This document shows positions 19,719-30,152 of a stretch of 64,000 nt of DNA, piece after piece. The position numbers and the translations under genes were made by a program. Under the pieces are notes generated by a model, which searched no databases, was not told the DNA's origin, and saw only the letters and a program-made list of their open reading frames with translations. The stretch's first letter is position 1; every line of letters starts with the position of its first letter. Source of the stretch: Calcarisporiella thermophila CBS 279.70 (Eukaryota; Calcarisporiellomycota); contig NW_027192222.1 in NCBI RefSeq assembly GCF_041956535.1, forward strand, positions 149,901-213,900, written 5' to 3'.

Positions 19719-21277
19719 CCGATAATTGCTGGCGACAATGTTATAAGTTGTGTAGTGATAGCTGAATACCATCCTTGACGCCAAATAATCAACCATTCAT
19801 CAATTTCGCCTTCATTAGATTTGGCCTTAATACCAAAGAGATGGTTGCCACCGTGATTGCCAACGTCTGGAAACCAAACGGCAAAAAAACAACAAAGTGA
19901 CATGGCCAGGGATTCCGAACCGCGGATGCTCATATCCCATAATGCGCCTGCATATTGCTCTATCGTTGAATTCGGTAACTCTTTAAATCGTGGATTATTT
20001 GGCGGATCAACCTGAAATATTGAATCCACGCAAGTCTCGTCTACTCCAAAGCATTCCGATACTGCATGTAGTGCTTCACGTAGTCCAGCATATCCTCCTT
20101 TAGATCCTATTGGCCCTTCACCGCCGAATGCACCAGAAGCTCCCGTAAGCCTTTTATCTCGCCATGTCCACAATTTTTCGAGGGAAGCCGGTGTCAATTT
20201 ATCTCGAAAAGTAAAGAGTATAAATTCAAGTTGATAAATTGCAAATACAATTTCTCTCGTGATGATTGTTTTGTTTTTTTCTTTCTTCACCTTTGACCAT
20301 TCAACTTTAGACTGACAATGGCTTGGATTTAGTAACCAAGTAGCCATAGCTTCGAAAGTCTGATCTGGGAGTCGCGTCCGATTGCTAACTTCAGTTGCCA
20401 CACTACGTAGTTTTATCCTTATATCCTTTAAATCGCCAGTGCCATTTTCCAATGCACGGAGAGCATTTGAATATTCCCTAAGCTCAGGAGTGTGTTCTGA
20501 CTTAATTTTTGGACTCCATACCGCTCCAAATCCAGCCTCTACCGTAGGCAGTAGGTATACAGTTCCGTGAAGGTGAGAGGTCATAAGCACAACTCGAACA
20601 CGTCGTGTATAAATGGCTCGAGCAGAATCATAATTATTTTCTCCTGTACCTTCAGCCAAAAACACGATTGATCCAACGATATTAAGTATTGCTAAAGAGT
20701 ATAATCCCATTGCGGTCGCACCAACTGCAGTTGGTAAAGAAAAAACCAAGAGCATTACGATTTGGACACCCCGAAACCACTTAGGTAATGAATCCCACCA
20801 CATATATGGTCCAAATTCTGTGCGTGCCTTCCAAACCCACGAACGAGAACGCTCAAAGTTGATGCATATCACCCAGACAACCCACTCAATTGCTACAGAT
20901 ATTAATATTACGGGGCAGTATGCGTATAACGCTAAGCATTGGAATACCCCTTGCACACATTGAGGAATTCCAGGTACAATTTTAAAGCCCGTTACATCGC
21001 TGACAATTACCGACTGAGCTTGCACTGGCAATAGCCATCCCGAAGCCGATACCAATCCTATCCAAATTACAACTATTATATTTATAATGATTCCTATACG
21101 ACCATCGCGCGATCCTAATATTCCTCCCTGATCAAATCCAGTCGCCATAAGTCCTCGGTGTATTGTAGAAAAGAGTGTTACAGCACCAAGCGCAGCTGCC
21201 TCGTGGAGCGCAGACTGTGACATTCCAGTTTTGCGAGTATTAGCCTGACGTTTATCCAAGCTAGCTCTGTTAATCAT
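19688..21277 (-). CDS. Multi-pass membrane protein of unknown family
   Basis: An intronless 529-aa frame starting MINRASLDKRQ. Hydrophobic stretches occur near residues 60-85 (GIIINIIVVIWIGLVSASGW), 110-140 (including LALYAYCPVILISVAIEWVV), 170-190, 190-215, 445-460 (SLAMSLCCFFAVWF) and 510-527, so about six membrane spans with a long soluble centre (about 225-440). A conserved-looking acidic/aromatic pattern in the centre matches no family I know. The design recalls orphan multi-pass proteins common in mushroom and mould subtelomeres, but that is only an impression. The last residues are encoded in a perfect palindrome, so the native C-terminus may have been replaced. Confidence 0.6.
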   Translation of the reverse strand: MINRASLDKRQANTRKTGMSQSALHEAAALGAVTLFSTIHRGLMATGFDQGGILGSRDGRIGIIINIIVVIWIGLVSASGWLLPVQAQSVIVSDVTGFKIVPGIPQCVQGVFQCLALYAYCPVILISVAIEWVVWVICINFERSRSWVWKARTEFGPYMWWDSLPKWFRGVQIVMLLVFSLPTAVGATAMGLYSLAILNIVGSIVFLAEGTGENNYDSARAIYTRRVRVVLMTSHLHGTVYLLPTVEAGFGAVWSPKIKSEHTPELREYSNALRALENGTGDLKDIRIKLRSVATEVSNRTRLPDQTFEAMATWLLNPSHCQSKVEWSKVKKEKNKTIITREIVFAIYQLEFILFTFRDKLTPASLEKLWTWRDKRLTGASGAFGGEGPIGSKGGYAGLREALHAVSECFGVDETCVDSIFQVDPPNNPRFKELPNSTIEQYAGALWDMSIRGSESLAMSLCCFFAVWFPDVGNHGGNHLFGIKAKSNEGEIDEWLIIWRQGWYSAITTQLITLSPAIIGAFVSGVLGT

Positions 21278-22382
21278 AGTGTAACCAGAGTTGATGTAGC
21301 GTGGTTAAGCAGAAAGAAACTAAATAAATAAAACGATTAGGTTTTTTTTTTTTGCAAATAATAAATAAAGAAATATGTAGAGTGTTTATATTGTAAAGGA
21401 ATAATGATGTGGCTATATGGCTGAATGGCTTAAAGATTTATATTGCGATTCTGAGGAGGAACAAGGTGAAATCTGGTGTTGTTTTGCATAAGGATTGTTG
21501 TGCCATCCTTTGCATAACCATAGTACAAGTGGGGAGAGGGTGAGATTTTAACAATTTCCTGACTGCAAAACTCTCCAGAATGGGATAGAAGAATTTACTA
21601 GCGGCTTTATTTTTTAAACAGCAGTGGAGCCACATTGTATGTTGATTAGCCTATGGTAGCGGGCTATAAATACCTTTTTTTTTAAAAAACTAGGATATAA
21701 TATCCTAGTTTTTCAAAATATTTTTATACCCCTCTATATAATTCCATCTAAAAATAAACTTTAATGCTCGATTCAAATTTGCAGCCCATCCTGTTAGGTG
21801 GGGGTTTCAAAATATTTAGAACAAAATACTTTTGAGCGAGACTACAATATCATGTTTTTATTCCACTGGAAAAGAATATACGAGCGTAAAGAAGAGAAAG
21901 TCTCCGTGTGAGCGCATTGTTATCCTAATCTAGCAATTGGAAAGAAGTGATCATGTCACGTGACTGCATCACCTAGCAATGGGTGCGGCAGCTTCGTTGA
22001 ATAGAGGTGGAATACATTAAATGCTAGGTTGTAACTTATCATATTAAAAATAGTCTTAAAATATTAAATTTTAGACTTAAAACCCCATCTAAATTTTATT
22101 TTGTTGTGTATAATAGCAAGTGGCGATTTTTTGCAATCTCTTTTCAAGATGAAACTAATACAAATTAACTCGATATAGGATGTATTCTTAGTTAAAGTGG
22201 CTCCATAAAGCTGGAGCAGATTATTTTTATTAATAACAAGGGGATATGCCGTATATAAATATAGTCAGATACTACAAAAAATATAATTTAGCGATGGGGG
22301 AGTTCAGGAAGGGCTCTAGGGAGCCGATCCCATCGATAGGGTTGATTTTTCAAATGGAATAATTATAGTGAGACTTTTAGAT
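21278..22382. other. AT-rich intergenic region with a small palindrome
   Basis: Upstream of the membrane-protein gene and downstream of the F-BAR gene. It includes a 13-bp perfect hairpin (arms 21685-21697 and 21701-21713, 3-nt loop) and a GTCACGTGAC E-box palindrome near 21955. No further gene is seen. Confidence 0.5.
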
Positions 22383-25300
22383 TTACAATGGCTTAACGTA
22401 ATTGCTCGGAAAAAGCCCACGCTTTCCTTTGGTTGGGCTCACCACCTCCCCCTCCCACCATCCGTCGGGAAGTTTGTGAAGCACAGCGAGGGTATCTCCT
22501 CGGGAGAACGAAATTTCTTCAGGGATGGCGGCAGTATAACTCCACAGGGATTGTACTAAATCAATAAAAAAAGGAAAAAGGCATTAAATGGCCATCATAA
22601 AGTAGGGGTTAGCTATATTTGCATACCATATTCCAAAATAGTCCTCCCATCGGGTGTAATATTTGTTTGAGGCTGGGGAGCTATATTTCCAGCTCCAACT
22701 CGCATCGGAGAAGCTTCTGGCATCTTCTGCAGATGAGATAGGCCAACAGATGGGGACATCCTCTGACCCTGTGGTCTTTGCGGTGGCCTCGCCTGCTGAT
22801 TATGAGGAGAGCCAAACTGAGAAAGAGGACCTTGAGCCGGCATCGGCTGTGACATTCTTTGCCATCCAGTTTCGCCTTTAGGTCCTACCCTTCCTGCAGG
22901 TGCACCTGCCGCAACCTGTGACAATTGAGGCGCTGGAGGACGATTATGACTAGAATGCACGAATCCTCCAATGGGTCCAGGTGCGCCTGAGCTTCCTGGC
23001 ATATAAGTTTCACTTGTCACCCGCTTATGTCCCCCGCTACCTATTTGGTTTCGATCGCTGGGAGGGGGTCGCGAAGGCCAGCGCGAATCAGGAGGTGGAT
23101 ATCTCAACATAATGTTCTTGCTCTCGTCAGTTGCTGTGGAGGTAGGATTTTTTACTGAGATAAACTGCTGTGAGAAAGGGCGCTGAGAACTCGAAGCGTG
23201 TGGGCTGTCATTGAGATTTGGCTCTGCATCAGTAGTATTTCCAAATGGTGGTCTTGTGCTGACGCTAGAAGGCGAATTAAGAGGACGATATGGTGTAGGT
23301 CTACTGTGAAATTGTTGAACATGCGTTGAAGCAGAGGAAAAGCCTTGAGGTACTGAGGAGGTAGAAGCCAAAGGGGAAAAAGTTAAGGGTGGATTTCCAT
23401 GAACTGAAGATGTAGCTGGTTTGCTGGGAGACACCGTCCCCCATGTAACACTGCTAGGTCGTTCACTATTGCTCACATTCATTTCCTCCTTGTGAGATTC
23501 GTCAGGATCGACGGGTTTGCCTTTGTAATCGGCATTTGCTTGAACAGGACGATTGAAATGAGAGGGGGGTGACGGCGACGATGCTATATTGCTTGCAGAT
23601 ATGGGCCGAGAATTAGGGAGATCATCTTCGAAATCCTCATTAATTTCTTCTTTTTCTACTCTGCGGCGCTCCATCTTTTGGGTTGATCGGGTTTCTGTAC
23701 CAACGGGAGAGGTTTTAGCGGCGGAAGGGGAAAGGGATGACGGAACTGGTGAGGGGACAATGGAGGAAGGGGTAGCAGTAGCCGGAGGACTACTGGAGAT
23801 AGGCGACGAGATGGGAGAGGTGGTCCGTAGTGCAGAAGCTAAAAATGCTCCGTCATCCTTGGGTGAGGTCGAATAGGTCTGCTGATCCCCCTCATCATGG
23901 AATTTCGCATCGATGGATGGCTTTTTTTCTAGCATTAGCGAATCTAGAATGGTCTGCACATCGTTAACTGCCCTGGTAAAATCGGCCTCCGAATCACCCT
24001 CTACAGCTAAAGTTGAGGCTCGCGAACTTGTAGGCTGAGACGATGAGATATTTGTAGAGGCATCATTGTTGACAATAGTTGAAGCCGCTTGGCCACCGGT
24101 AGTAAACATCAGTGGAGATATCCTTCGATTTTTGAAGTTATATTCCGAAAGATCAATGGGAGCATAGGGGATTGGCTCTAAATATTACGAACTGATTCAT
24201 ACAAAACTCATAGAAATATATGGAAATACCGTTTAACTTACTTGGTTTTTCTGCCCCAGTCCCTTTCTTGCTCATAAAGGTGGTCAGCTCCTCTTTGATG
24301 TCACAAGTCTCAAGCATTACGCGAGCTGCTTCAGCAACTTCATCCTCTAAGACGCAAGTGGATGAAACGATATTGGAATATTCCCACATGCATTCACGCA
24401 TCAACTCTAGCCGCTTAACTTCCATACTCTCAAAAACCTAAAGTTGTTACAAATTTCAGAATGATATGCGTGTCAGGTGTGAATAGAGAATTTCATAGAT
24501 TACCACACACGCTTTCTCCCATTCTACATTCCATTTTTCCGTGAACTCGGAGTGAATATCGCACGCTCTTTTCATTTCCCGATCTTAGAGGACCAAAACA
24601 AAAATAAGAGTTCAAATTTTTGTCTTTCATAAAAATAAACGGCCGAAGGGAGAAATACCTGCAGCCAAAACTGAAAGAAGGGATGCGTCAATGGCCTCTT
24701 CAATCTATACAACAGTAAAATGCATGGTTAAAGAAGCTCACAAATGATCTGTAAATATGAAGTGGAATTACTGATTCAACATCGGTTCCAATTGAGGCGG
24801 TTTGAAGTGCCTTCCACTTTTTTAATTTTTCGCATTCCACATGATAAGCTTTCTTTGCCTAACATAATCAGAAAGCAAGGATTAGAACCAGCTTAAGTTC
24901 ACTTCACTTGAAGTGTATTAAATTTAAGAAAAATTGAGAGACATTACCTCGAGGGCGTTGGCTTGATAGAGCTGTTTAAGTTGGAAAGTATTTTCCAAAG
25001 AGGACTGATGCTAAAATAGAAATATATAACAATCAGGAAACAAAAATAACAAAAAATCTTTTAAGACATCTATTTACTCCTTTTCGAGTTTCCTTTTGTT
25101 CTTCTAACTGTTTGCACAGGGGCTCATAGAGCTCATTTCTAAGTTTCTCTGCAAAATTAAGATGCGCCTCTCCACTCTTTAATACTGAAGCTTGAATTAG
25201 CTGCAACGAGTCACGGAAAGAACTGTTCAAATTACAAATTAGCTTCTCAATTGATATAAAGGCTCTGTGTCAAAATTCAACCTTGCTAATTCATCTCCAC

Positions 25301-25692
25301 CCAATTGCAATTTCGAAAGCTGGAGTCATCATTTCGAGTATAGTGTTAGATATGGACTAAGTGGGTTAAGAAATGAAATAAACTACCTTTAATAGCTGTT
25401 CGCCATAGGAATGCTCAATTTCGGCTCTATGATCAGGAATTAGAAAAAGAAATAGGAAAAAGTTCTAATAAGAGTCGCACACCTTGCTATCATAAATGCC
25501 TTGAGCTGCTCGCATGTTTCTTTCCCTTGTCTAAGTCTCTCATACAGCACATCTTTTCCTTTGTCGTCACCCTAAAAATAGAAAATTAGATAGCATGTTA
25601 GATCTAAAACTATCCAGAGGTGTTCCTTAAATGTCAATGATAAATACCCAGAAATGAGATGCAAATGATGATTCAGTAGTATCTGGTGGCAT
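22383..25692 (-). CDS. F-BAR/SH3 cytokinesis protein, Cdc15/Imp2/Hof1 family (12 exons)
   Basis: Rebuilt from 12 exons: 25692-25648, 25571-25483, 25426-25387, 25319-25282, 25222-25078, 25010-24948, 24858-24772, 24704-24659, 24583-24504, 24437-24242, 24177-22627, 22555-22383. They sum to 2553 nt, an 850-aa protein. It starts MPPDTTESSFASHFWG, the classic F-BAR opening, and the F-BAR helices fill residues 1-280 (AEIEHSYGEQLLKL, ending FMSKKGTGAEKP). Residues 280-790 are Ser/Pro-rich, disordered and likely phosphorylated. The last exon encodes an SH3 domain (LWSYTAAIPEEISFSRGD, DGWWEGEV, GLFPSNYV). Family members bend the plasma membrane at the division site and recruit actin-ring partners by SH3. 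Expect localisation to the septum/neck. The stop at the end of exon 11 if unspliced is bypassed by the GTATGC donor. Confidence 0.9.
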
Positions 25693-27291
25693 ATAATCTC
25701 TGCTGGTTCTTATTGAGAGAGTAGAGATTCTGGGGAAACTAGTTGATCAAAAATATCTAGAAAAGCTGTAGGTAACAGCCAAAGTGGCTAGGCAGAAATT
25801 AAATCCACTTCTGTTTTGATACCGCGCCACAATGATTCTCGTTGTTTCCCCATCGATTGTTCTATTTTACTCTTACGAATCCAGGTCTAAAAATATCCCT
25901 GTGGTGTATGATCGTGGCTCTGAGCCCAATACATGTGGATATGCTTTGCCTTTACAACTTCACTTTATTGAATATATACACTCTCTAGGTCGTTCAATAA
26001 ATTCAGGCGCAATAGAAAGAATTCTCTTGATTCAAAAACATTTTACTAATCAAAATCGATAATTTAGAAAAGCACCGGATCGGTTTGACCAATATCTTCG
26101 GCGTTTGAAGCGTTACTAAGGAGTTTTCCTTGTCTAAGCAATGCTCATTCATTTCGCAAGAAGCCACCCTGGTTAGAACCGATATAATATAGTTCATCTT
26201 GCTTGAATTCGTCGACTCGCTTACGTGCAATAAGGACCCCTTTCTAGAGGAAATTTTGAACTAACATCCTCTTCCAGAGCGAACTCTATTGAGTTATAAT
26301 GGTGCACTGTGGCAATACATTCAGTCCAAACAGCTGACACGGTATCTTGCAACAGACATAACCGAATATCTTTTCGTATAATAAAATATGTCTTCCTTCT
26401 CGTAAGTAAAAGTACTATGCATTCCGTCACACCTTTGTCATTCAACTTGTTCATTCAAATCAGCTTAATTAAAGGAGAGTCTAGTTTAATCTAGAGACTA
26501 TGATATTTCCAATGAAATGCGGAGTTTTTGCGCGATCTTAAGGCCATCCCTAACGGGACCACAGAGGTCATGGATTTGCATACTTAGATCTGGTAGCACA
26601 TTGCTCTAGCTTGCGAAATCTGCGAGAGGAGGGTGAGGGTGTTAGGGCAACGTCTTCTACACACCTAAATTCGAGTGCTTGGACCAACACTTGTTGTTTC
26701 ATGCAACCAAATTCAAAGTCAGCTTTGGCGCTTAACGCTATGACAATTTTAGAATTGGATAATATTCCCTTGTATCTTGGATGCTGACATATTTGGTTAA
26801 CCCCATACTGATGTTCAATATACCTAAAGTCGATAACTGATCGATTCGAATCTTTCTTTTTCAGTTTCAAGGAGAGCACTCGAATTTTCAAAATCGGTCG
26901 ATTTCTAGGCGCCCTGAGAAGTTACAGAATTAGAAATTCAGAACGATCTAGCATTGTTTTTTTTTTGGCCAAGACGTCATGCTACTTTTACTCTACTCGC
27001 CAAAACCGTGTGTTCCTTGGTAATATATATATATGCACACTCGCACAAAGTTAGAGAGCGCTATCCGACTTTTTGCAACGCTATCTGATTCCTTGTTAAC
27101 AATTAAACTCAATTCAAGTTGCGACAACCATCCAGCCACAAGATTCCACCACAGTGGTCGATAGCTCTGCTCAATTCTAGAAAGAAGCCGTATGCGGGAG
27201 AGAAAGTAACTTTGAACATTGGCGTTCATTTTAGTTGATCATCACTGACAAATCATTTTCTTCTCAAACTATCTAGGTCCATAGTGGTATT
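25693..27291. other. Gene-poor interval with possible remnant exons on the minus strand
   Basis: Minus-strand open pieces at 27229-26993 (PLWWNLVAGWLSQLELSLIV), 26891-26568 (SNSKIVIALSAKADFEFG) and 26454-26221 have protein-like composition. Splice-like signals such as CTTTAG GTATAT...GTCAG lie between them. No single chain with a start, matched phases and a known domain could be built, so a divergent or decayed multi-exon gene is possible. The interval also holds the promoters of the F-BAR gene and the kinase. 25832-26062 on the plus strand looks non-genic. Confidence 0.3.
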
Positions 27292-29407
27292 ATGCCTGTC
27301 ATTGAGCAAATCAAGAATTTCATTCGCCAAGCCGAGGGCAAGCGTCAATTAGATAAGCACGAAAAGAGAGGCGAGAAAACCGGGAAAGACCACTGTTCAG
27401 ATATCGCGAGGATAGTTGCAGAAGAGCGTCAAGCTCGTGAAAGGATTCCGCATTATCCGGGGCTTGATCGATATAAACTTCTGGAAAAGATAGGAGAGTA
27501 AGTAGAGCTAGTGGTTGTGGCTGCGCATTTCCTTCTTTATATTAATTTATTTGCACTTGTATACGATTGCAACTGTCTGGATTCTAGTGGCGCCTATTCG
27601 TGCGTGTATAAAGCCGTAGATCGAGTAACCGGTGAAAAAGTTGCAATCAAGATAATTCGAAAACAAGAAGTCAAAGCCGCCAAGGTGGGTTTCGGTCTAT
27701 ACTTCTCTTAATAATAGGTCTTGCTCAATTTTGCAACTTCTAATAACTCTAATGCTTTCGACTCTGCTTGATCCGTTTCCATAGAATGATGTGGATAAAC
27801 ATGTGCATAAAAATGTAAGAAGCGTCCCACCCGTACCCGAGGTAAAACCTATCAAAGGTACTTCTAGGAAAACGGAACGATTGGACCTAACTCCAATTGT
27901 ATAGCACGCTGATATTTACAAAGAAGTGCAAATAATGCGAAAGATGAATCACCCGTCCATCATTAAGCTGCTCGACTTCTCTGAATCTGCCGACTATTAC
28001 TACATGATACTTGAGCTGATGGAAGGAGGAGAGCTCTTCTATAGCATTGTAAGGTTTACCTATTTTTCTGAGCAGCTGGCCCGTCATATCATCATCCAGG
28101 TTGCCGAGGGAATTCGGTATATGCATAACGAAAAAGGAGTTGTACACAGGTAATGATTCCGCTTTTGACTGGCTTATTGTATTTTATTTCAACAGCCCTC
28201 CTCACTTAATGTTTATCCGCATTTCCAGAGATATTAAACCTGAGAATCTATTGATTGAGCCCATTCCCCTGAGATATACAAAGCAGCCTAATAAGTCTCT
28301 GATAGATGGGGAAGTTAAAGAAGACGAAGGAGAGTTCATCCCAGGTGTGGGAGGTGGGGGGATAGGGCGCGTGAAAATTGCCGATTTTGGGTTGTCCAAG
28401 GTTATTTGGGAGGAAAGCACCCATACTCCCTGTGGTACTGTCGGTTATACTGCCCCCGAAGTAGTAAAAGATAAGCGGTACAGCAAGGGCGTGGATATGT
28501 GGGCGCTCGGATGTGTATTATACACATTATTATGTGGGTTTCCACCATTTTACGATGAAAACATTTCTCAATTGACGCGCAGGGTGGCACATGGAGAATA
28601 CACTTTCTTATCACCTTGGTATATGTTTTATCTGATCCCTTTTACTATATGATTCGAGCAACTTATGCAGTTTATTGCCATTGAATTAGGTGGGATCCGA
28701 TTTCGGAAGAGGCGAAAGATCTGATCCGCCATCTACTCTGTGTTGATCCTCATTCTCGCTATAGCATAGACGAGTTTTTTGCCCATCCTTGGATACAGGG
28801 AAAGACGATGAAAGATGATTCTGTTGAGAGAACAGTGGAAGAATCGGGCACTGAAAATTCTAGTTGGAAATTGGTCGAGATTCCACAGAGTGAAGCTATT
28901 CCAAAGCCAAAACGCGGGAGGAAGGAAAACATATCACCAGGCTTGGCCATTCTAAGAGATGCAATTGATATCAGCCATGCGGTTCAACGCGTAGAAGAAG
29001 AAGAGTGGCGAAATAGCAAGCTATTTAATGGAAATCAAGCTTCAGAGGAGAGAAGAGAGAGAAAGAAGAATCAAATTAATAGTTTGATCTATAGTAGTGA
29101 CTTGAAACGCCTCGCTGCTCATAACAAGGATCAGGTTAATAGCATCACTGCTCTCACTCCGAAGCCTCCGGTGCCTCGATTAGAATCACCTCCGCTTTCT
29201 CATTCTCCTATTTATGGCCCATTTAATGACGCTCATCTTCTCCAGGAGTTGACACGCGAAAAGCAAGCTGCCCGCCAATATCTTCAAAAAATTCAACCGT
29301 ACCAACCTATGCGGATGAACTTGGACTTGAGTCATGCTACGTTACTGGAGAGGCGCCGTCAAAAAATGAAAGCCAATAACAGAGAGCCTATGCTCCTTTT
29401 TGGCTGA
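27292..29407 (+). CDS. Srk1/Rck2-type CAMK protein kinase (MAPK-activated, 6 exons)
   Basis: Exons 27292-27497, 27588-27684, 27785-27841, 27905-28149, 28229-28618, 28690-29407 give 570 aa. The kinase domain runs from about residue 62 to 366: glycine loop KIGDGAYSCV, VAIKIIRK (ATP Lys), VVHRDIKPEN (catalytic loop), ADFGLSK (DFG), GTVGYTAPE (APE). The insert EGEFIPGVGGGGIGRVKIAD before DFG is a hallmark of the fungal Srk1/Rck2 group, MAPKAP-like kinases that a stress-activated MAP kinase of the Hog1/Sty1 kind turns on and that slow translation and cell-cycle entry. The C-terminal 200 aa are charged, with helical RRERKKNQ and LLERRRQKMKAN blocks, where MAPK docking and inhibitory segments would sit. 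Confidence 0.93.
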
Positions 29408-30152
29408 ATTTACCCTGGCTAACTCCTGTCTAACCGGCATATGTATATATCTATGTACATTTTTACCTCTATATATAATCATCTGTAAATAAATTTCCAT
29501 TATCTTTCGTTTGACATTTATATGTAATTTTGCTCCTCTTGTAATACAATTGCTATTTCTTCTTACCTAATAAATGGGGGGGGGGACTAGTTTTAAATCA
29601 GATTGCATTTCTCTAATAATGTATCTCCTAAATAATATTGTATATTCTTCTATAAAAGAATCAATTTGCGCTAAAAAATGTGGAATATAGCAGGTCTCTG
29701 AAAAGTATCGTCATAGTTAAGAATCTAGAAGGTACGCTAGGACTTTGCCTGATAAGATAAAAGCTTCAATACTGATCAAGCAAAGGTATAGGTCGATCTC
29801 ACAGGTTAAGGTATTGTGAATATGCTGTTTGATTGGAAATATGATTAGTAATTATAATGATCTCAGACTGTCCTTTGAATAGATTAATGGCAATCTTTTA
29901 TATGCGGTTCCATCTTTCATCACGGCAGAAGATGCTTTACCTCGTCTTGACTCTTATTTAAAGTGGTAGTATTAAATGGCACTGTTTACAAGCAAATTCA
30001 AAATCGAAAACCATGCTCAACAAACTAAGAAAGTAAAGGAAGCACAGATTAATTAATGAACTCAAACTAGTTAAAAAATATTATAACGAATTACATGGAC
30101 GTTCAAAAAAAAGTAAAGAATATTATACAGAGTAAATGATTAAAAACGAAGT
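29408..30152. other. Convergent 3' intergenic region
   Basis: Between the 3' ends of the kinase and the SAS-4 gene. AT-rich, with AATAAA-type signals close after the kinase stop (AAATAAATTTCC near 29487) and a run of G near 29576. No gene seen. Confidence 0.5.

Noticed and set aside
27000-27040. TATATATATA tract as a microsatellite of interest
   Set aside because: Only a handful of units in an AT-rich intergenic region; ordinary.
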